From Dipetalonema caudispina (taxonomy: Eukaryota; Nematoda; Chromadorea; Rhabditida; Onchocercidae): 64,000 nt of DNA. The position numbers and the translations under genes were made by a program. Where the stretch lies: positions 1-64,000 of the forward strand of contig JABVXV010000183.1 of NCBI GenBank assembly GCA_013365325.1, read 5' to 3'. Below are positions 57,534 to 64,000 of the stretch, piece by piece (the first letter of the stretch is position 1; the number at the start of each line of letters is the position of its first letter). Below the pieces are notes generated by a model, which saw only the letters and a list, made by a program, of their open reading frames with translations, did not search any database and was not told where the DNA came from.

Positions 57534-60500
57534 TTACAATTCTTCCTTTTTCTTTGGTTTCCCGTCTCTCTTGTATCCTTTCAGCTCTTCTGTTGCATGC
57601 TTCGCAATATATTTGATAAAATCATCCACTTCCCGACCGCCAGTGTATGGTTCCGGTTTGTCCTTCCTATTCTTCGGTACCCAATAAAGGGTTGGGAATC
57701 TGTAACGAAAACAAGAATCAAAGCAAGCGAGAAGGACTTCAACTACATCCAGCAGCATAATCCTAACAAGTTTCGGTTGAAGCCTCGCTAAATATAGTGC
57801 AGGTCACTTCATCATTCATTTTAGCCCATAACCTAATGGGCTATTGTTTAAAAACAGAAGGAAATCCAGTTGAAAGAGTTGGAAAGTGAAGGATGTGTAT
57901 TGCAAATGAGAAATGTCAGTGAATTCATAATTATTAAGGCTCAACACAAGCATATGAGTTGTCTACCGTAGCTAACATGTTACGTGGACGAAGACAAAGA
58001 TGAATGAATTAACATGAATATAAGTCTTATAAATGGAAAAAATATAATTTTCATTTGACGATAATCCCACGGACGCTGCACTGTCGTTCCCATAATCGGA
58101 ATAAGCGTGGCATCCGAATCGGTGTCAGTTGGTATGGATAAAGAAGTTGCTTTTAGGGCATTATGAAATGCGAAAACAGACCAAGCTGGTATTTTTAATA
58201 TCACAAATTTTGGATGCATTCCTTACAGTATGCGAAAAAGTAAGTGAAGAATCCTCTTGTGGAAAAGACTACAAAGCTGAAAGGGATATTCCAGCTTTAT
58301 AACTTAATCGACGGAACGAAAATACTGAACATGGATTTTATGCAAAGGATGTCCTCAACTGTTTTTAATACTAATGAAACTTAAAGGTTTTCTCACCAAC
58401 AAAACAAAATGAACGATGATTATATGCGAATAAATTATATGACGACGATCGATGAGTACATGTCGATCAAAATCAGGTAGAAATTGCTGAAGTTTCAAAA
58501 TCCACAACTTCATAAGTTCAAGAGCCAATAGTCACTGTCGGTTAATTTGGCAGTGCAGAAAGCAGATCATGGACACCATTAATCATCACGGTGATATAAA
58601 CAGATGTATTTTGAAGAATGGATGAGATAAATAGCAAGCTTGGATATGAATGAAAATTCAATAACAATCAACTGTAATCTACTGGTATAGTTGAATCTTT
58701 CTACACAAGAAGTGTGCGTTGCTGATGTCAATTTGAATCATAATAATGCGTGCAAAAAAAATCAATTGTGGTATGATACTACGATGTACTATATTGAATA
58801 GAAAAAGGAAGTCGTTCAATCAGATGGAAGAATTGCAGCACTTAAATCCGAAAGACAACGCTTTTCATTGCAAATAAGGACTGACATTTCAAGTGTGAAG
58901 AAGGAGAGAAATTTTGAATTCTATTTGCCAATTATCATTTCTTCCAACAAATGCAACACATTACGAGTGTTCATGGATTTCTAGATCCGCAGTGCAGGAA
59001 AGGAGTATACGGTATAGCTTGCACAACAAAATCCAACCTAATTACAATATGTACAACTACCAATCAAGTAGTATTGAGACATGGTTAAACTACCAGCAAT
59101 CTTAGGCATGTCGAAAAGATACTATCATTTGTTGGTCAAGCTAAACGTTTCAAACTGAAAACCCAAACAATAAGTGAGATGGACAAAGACTGGAAAATGA
59201 CACGTCGTCAGGATTATAAGGCTCGATCATATCAACATATTTACAAAATTAACATTAAATGTCTGAGAAATTACAACTCATACCTGATACTCCCATGATT
59301 TCTCAGATAAATCAATAAAAAGAATTATGCGGCGATAAAAATTATTAAAGCTTACCCTTGCACTTGGAATGGCAGTGGTACGTCATTCGCCGTTGCATCC
59401 ATTTTCGCAATAACAACACCCGATTCGCCGGATAATTTCTGGCCTAATTCATCATATTTTGGTGCAAGTGCTTTGCAGTGTCCACACCATGGAGCATAGA
59501 ATTCGATCAAGACATCCTTTTCCACATCAAAGACCATTTCTTGGAATGTCTTAGCAACGACGACCTAAAACCGTATATTGATGGCCAAGATGAACAAAAA
59601 ATGCTAGGTTCTATCGTGTTAAAAAAGAGACGTAATACTCTCCACAATCCTCAGGAGGTGGAGCTCGAATATCATTGGTTAGGTGTCTTAACGTCCACTT
59701 AAAGGTTCAAGATTAGAAATAAGGATAACATTTGTAATGTAGCCTCCATTTACTTTCTAAAAAATTTGAAAATTTTACCCGATCACAGAAACAAACCTTA
59801 ACATCTCCCTGCTCTTCAGGTGGTTCTTCGCTCTTCATATGCGGTTCTAATTTATCATTAACAACGTCCTCGACAAATTTTCTCAAATTTTCCACGCTGA
59901 AATTGCCCATGTTTTCATTCCATTAAAAGTTCTGTACTTGCCCTCTTGTCCAAGATTAGCTATCACCTAATTATAATCCGCTGTATCTCCAGCTGATGTT
60001 AGGAAATCCACATCTTCACGTAGACATGTTATCACATGATTGCATGTCAACTTTCCAAGCTTTCATTGACAGGGATTTAGTGATAGTCATATTCAAGCTA
60101 CCTTGTTTTTGGCAACCTCTTCAGTAAAAACGAGGAAAAACATGAAAAATAAGGATACATTTGCAGTAATCGAAGTAATTACCTGAACTCTTCTTTCATA
60201 AAGAATTTGCCTTTCTTACTACGTGCTGCAACAAGCGGTTTAGTATCTTTACGATTAGCTAAGCCAAATTCATCAAGGTCCTGAAATCAAAACATCTCTA
60301 CATAATGAAATCGTCTAAAAAGATTTCAAAACTGATCATAATCGAATAACCGTTTGGCTGGATTGCGCACCTAATGAATATAATTTTTCTCAACACCAGA
60401 GCTCAGCTCTCCAATACATACGCTAAAATGAGCAGTCAGGAGCAGGATATTTTTTAACCGGAGGAATTATTTGTTACTTTGAAGATTCGATAAAGATATA

Positions 60501-63141
60501 GGGAGAGATAGAGCGAGAGAGCTAACCGGCATGAACAAAAACTTCCCAGGTGATTATAACTCAAAAATGCAACAAAAGAATACTTACGAAGGAGAAATCG
60601 TCCCTATTACTTATAGCAAAATATGCTTTCCTTCTGTAATCCTTAGCAACCATAAGAACACGATTTCGCCAATAACTAGACCCTAAAAACAATGAAGTAG
60701 CTATAATAATGGATCTAATTTAAGCGAGATGTCGTAATGTTTTAGAAATGTAGGAGCATTTGTACCTGAAAAGAAAAAAAATCAAGACCTTTTGGGTCCA
60801 ATTCATAGTCAATCTTGCTGTACACAATGAACATTGGAAGTTGATCGAACTGATAGCGATTTTCAGAAGTTCGTATACCAACAAGCCCATTTCTGTAAAT
60901 CTTATATTCATAATTAAATTAAACGATCAAAGAAAACAGTACAATGACCTTTTCATAAGAATTTTTATAAAGTTAGCTGCAGATGAGAATGCTGACCTAA
61001 TCAAACAGATTTCATTTTTTTTTCCCCTTCATTTAATGCGGAACCAATGTGAAAGGATAATCCTAAGCAAGCGGACCTATTATCCCTACATTTACGAGGC
61101 TACTACATTTCATTTTAAAGTATGATCAGAAGGCGGAGGGAGAGGGCAGAATGAATTATCGTACGTTTCGTGTAGAAGGAATTCTTTGATCTTGTCGGTA
61201 TCGTAATTTCCATCGTATTTGAATCCACTCGGTTCAAATTTATTGTGAAACTTCTTTGGTTGATATGCAACAATATCACTGGAAGATAACATCATCGTGT
61301 AATTAAAATCAATGGATACTTGAAAGAGATTAATATTTAAACGATATAAAGATAGGATAGTCCCAACTCATTGTATCCATTTGATTCCAAAACTTGTTTA
61401 TTTGAAGTCCATACAAACTTGAAACGATCTCTTTCTGTATCCGCAACTTTTAAAAACGAGTCCTTCAACTTGCTGTCTCCTTCGAAAAATCCTAGAAATA
61501 CGTTAAAATGAGATATATTCAAAAAAAAAAAGGAAGAAAGTCCTTGGGCAATAGTAAAACTAAAATTTGATAATTGGTTCCTGACATTTTACAACAGACT
61601 AACAAGCTGTCGTATTGCATGCAAGAAGAAACCAACGAAAAAAAAAAAGAAAAACAAGATCACTCCGAATTGTTTGACAGTACAGCATGGCTAACTGTGG
61701 CGGGCGGATTTTAGATCCTGATTAATTGTAAAACAAAGCAAAGGTCTTACCACAAATAGTTACATCGTCGGCTTCCAGCATTTTCTCGAATTCTTGTGGT
61801 GTGCTAATTTCTGCAGCTGATGGACCAGCTTGTCCTCTCATATATTTCACAATACCTTCTGCAACTCGCGGACCATCATAATCCTGAGCCAGTTCACCCT
61901 TACGGAAAATTTTCAGCGTTGGAAAACCGCTAACGCTGAATTCATCGCATATTTTCTTTTCTTCCGTACAATCGACCTAAACAAGCATTCATACTTTGAA
62001 ATGGAAATCTGAAATTTACAATTCCCCAAAATGGATATTTGAGAGAACGGTAATCGAAAAACTGAACAATTGGACTTCGCAATAAATCCAAAAAACTAAT
62101 TTGTTTTGCATCTATCATCTGAAAATAAGCTAACATAAGCCTAATTGCTTCCTTTAGCTAATTATTGGTTGAACTACAGATTTGGTAGCTTATTTTTCTT
62201 CATTCGATATGTAGTATTTCCATGATGACCAGCTAAAAGTTCCCTTGGACACCTCATTCTCTTGCATAGCACATACCATTATCGTTTTTCTGTCACGATT
62301 ATGCCAGGTTTTTCGGAAGCTATTAGACATCTATCACTAACAATCATCTTTGCAATTTCCCTCATAAATTTTCACTTTCATTCAAATTTTAGTTTATCCT
62401 GGAACACAAAAAGTGAATTAGATGTTTTAACAGTCAATTCTATAATGAAATAATGCTGTGATTATTTCATTACGATTATTTCCCATTAATTCCATGAATT
62501 CCTCGCAGCTATGAATCGCACTTGGCTGACAGTCTGATCTAATTCTGAGAAACTAACTGATCCACGGATTTTCTAGAACTCTACGGCTTACCAATCGTTC
62601 ATTTTTGAGCAAAATGTGGCATCTGTTTACGTATAGAGAAAAAAATCACCTCTGCTAAATGGATAGGTGGGTCATTCCGTAAAAGTTTTGTTGCTGCCTT
62701 TTCAAATTCTGGAGCAATCTTTTTGCAGTGTCCACACCTAAATAAAAACCAATAAATACAATTTTAAACTACTATCGAGGTTAAGGACAAGTTTTCCTCC
62801 GCAAATGCAAAATTAACGGTTCAGTAAAAAGGGAATTTTATGAAGCAATCTATAAGAGATTTCAGGGAAAAGAAACTGAATCCGAAATGAAAGAGGTGGA
62901 AAAACCATACCACAAATTGCAAAACATTTGGGCAAAAAAGGACACAAAAAAGGACCGCATAATTAATTACTCACCATGGTGCGTAAAATTTCACAAGTAA
63001 TACATCATATGGTTTGATCCCTTCCTTGAAATCAGCATCCGTGAATTTCATCACATCACCATCGGCATTTGCTACTGGTAATACCAACAGTAAGAATGAA
63101 TTCAAAACCAAAGCAGAATTAAATAACCTCAGCAGTGCCAT
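57534..63141 (-). CDS. pdi-3: Protein disulfide isomerase, ERp57/PDIA3 type, 11 exons, complete
   Basis: Catalyses oxidation and isomerisation of disulfides in the ER lumen; ERp57 family members work on glycoproteins with calnexin/calreticulin. Exons: 62975-63141, 62650-62737, 61751-61976, 61368-61491, 61165-61278, 60789-60892, 60588-60682, 60183-60280, 59797-59896, 59356-59564, 57534-57699; 1491 nt, 496 aa, close to human ERp57. An N-terminal signal peptide (hydrophobic [16 protein letters not shown], cleavage likely near residue 26) precedes thioredoxin domains a-b-b'-a'. Both active sites are intact CGHC: W56-C57-G-H-C60, split by intron 1 inside the Trp codon, and C399-G-H-C402 after FYAPW. 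The [13 protein letters not shown] segment and the basic tail (KPKKKEEL) favour ERp57 over classical PDI. The C-terminus KEEL is a KDEL-type ER retention signal. The last intron is 1656 bp, far longer than the others, and contains coding-like antisense sequence. Confidence 0.95.
58687..59329 (+). pseudogene. Coding-like antisense block inside the last PDI intron
   Basis: Four plus-strand stretches look translated but lie in different frames. A 36-codon and a 60-codon stretch share one frame, separated by a single TAG (58798-58800); the second includes a charged, coiled-coil-like run ([15 protein letters not shown]). A third frame covers 58914-59105. A fourth, about 80 codons, ends with a TGA near 59329 and contains [19 protein letters not shown] recognise no family. 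It could be a decayed nested gene, exons of a real antisense gene, or chance. Calling it a pseudogene is inference from the broken frames. Confidence 0.25.
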
Positions 63142-63160
63142 CCTGACAATTCACCAAATA
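63142..63160 (-). promoter_or_regulatory. Candidate spliced-leader trans-splice acceptor of PDI
   Basis: In the minus-strand sense AATTGTCAG ends at 63143, leaving a single G before the ATG (63141-63139). Trans-splice sites within a few bases of the start are common in nematodes. The upstream pyrimidine content is weak, so this is tentative. Confidence 0.4.
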
Positions 63161-64000
63161 CCCAAATTCCGCAATAGTACCTGTGCGAATACATATGAAA
63201 GTTTGGTAAAAAAAAAAAAACTCCGAAAAAAAGACAAATGAAGAGGAATGTAACATTACCGTATGACACATATAGAAAACTGATGGGATGCTACCGTTGA
63301 GCCATTTTCCCGAGCTATGTCACACCAAATCCCATCTCTCTTTGTCTTCTCTTATCTCTCTACTAATCAAACTACTCTTTCTATCTCCTTCCTCTTGACC
63401 AATCAAACATAACTTTCTAAATTCTAAAATCCAAAAAAATTATTGTTAAGTGACATGAAAGCATCAAATGATAACAGCAACAGAAATGCTAATGACGTAA
63501 ATCCTTACAACCAATCTATCGCAGGTAATGTATCCATTCCTAGATTTTAAATTGCCAAATGATTAGAGGAATGTGATGCTAATAAATTTAAACAAAATTC
63601 TGGGACTCTCTTTGTATTTATGCTTCTCAAGATTTTACGCTAAAATTTTAGATTCAAATTTATTTCACAACAGGAAACAAAACCTCGATATTCAAAGAAT
63701 ATCAAACGACAAAGATTATGCAATAGCCCTTTCTCAACATATTTCGTTTCGCCAATTAATTCTTGAACAATAAACGTAATTAAAAATTAATCTCACCTTA
63801 ATGAAATAAAATTCTCAAGTATCAACGTATGTGTTTACATGCTGTACGTATCTGAGACAAGTAAATAGTGGACAAATTGAAGTACGAAAGCATGCTGCTA
63901 AATCAACGGAAATATAACCAGAATAACAAGTATATCGAGAGATGAGGGAGAAGGGTGACAGATCTATCTTCCCACCGAATTATTGAAAGAGATTTTTCAG
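63161..64000. other. Region upstream of PDI, no gene supported
   Basis: AT-rich with a pyrimidine-rich patch at 63330-63400 on the plus strand. Presumably contains the PDI promoter, though no core element is recognisable. The plus-strand frame at 63573-63773 is unrecognised and low-complexity. Confidence 0.5.

Noticed and set aside
57597..57791. Plus-strand 64-codon frame across the last PDI exon
   Set aside because: Mostly the antisense of the conserved PDI C-terminal exon, so probably a shadow, although its last 30 codons lie in the intron.

Overview
This window is nuclear DNA of a nematode, most likely a filarial or other spirurid worm. The DNA is strongly A+T rich and full of (TA)n, (TAA)n and TG/TATG microsatellites. 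Its three recognisable genes are cut into many short exons by small AT-rich introns ending in TTTCAG-type acceptors, and the start codons of two of them lie just downstream of an acceptor-like AG, as expected for spliced-leader trans-splicing. The phylum call rests on gene architecture and protein similarity; I cannot name the species.

Layout. Positions 1-29,500 hold no gene I can support: simple repeats, homopolymer tracts and only short open frames. From 29,631 to the right edge, three complete protein genes lie head to tail on the minus strand: ubiquilin (29,631-34,795; 15 exons, 523 aa), the chromatin remodeller CHD1 (37,016-53,774; 31 exons, about 1849 aa) and an ERp57/PDIA3-type protein disulfide isomerase (57,534-63,141; 11 exons, 496 aa). 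All exon joins were worked out by eye; reading phase closes across every junction and total lengths are multiples of three. The gaps between genes (about 2.2 and 3.8 kb) contain a foldback element, a GC-raised island with unassigned open frames, and candidate polyadenylation signals.

Function. The genes are housekeeping and not obviously one pathway. Ubiquilin and the ERp57-like PDI both act in protein quality control (proteasome/ERAD shuttling; oxidative glycoprotein folding in the ER), while CHD1 is a nuclear nucleosome remodeller. Spacing of kilobases argues against a tight nematode operon.

The most interesting items are splicing-related: a perfect 64-bp tandem duplication that copies a 3' splice site in the CHD1 gene, a GC-AG intron, a 50-nt poison-exon candidate, closely spaced competing splice sites in CHD1 and PDI, and coding-like antisense sequence inside the last PDI intron. 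I found no convincing new multi-gene system, CRISPR array, tRNA or rRNA, or autonomous transposon.
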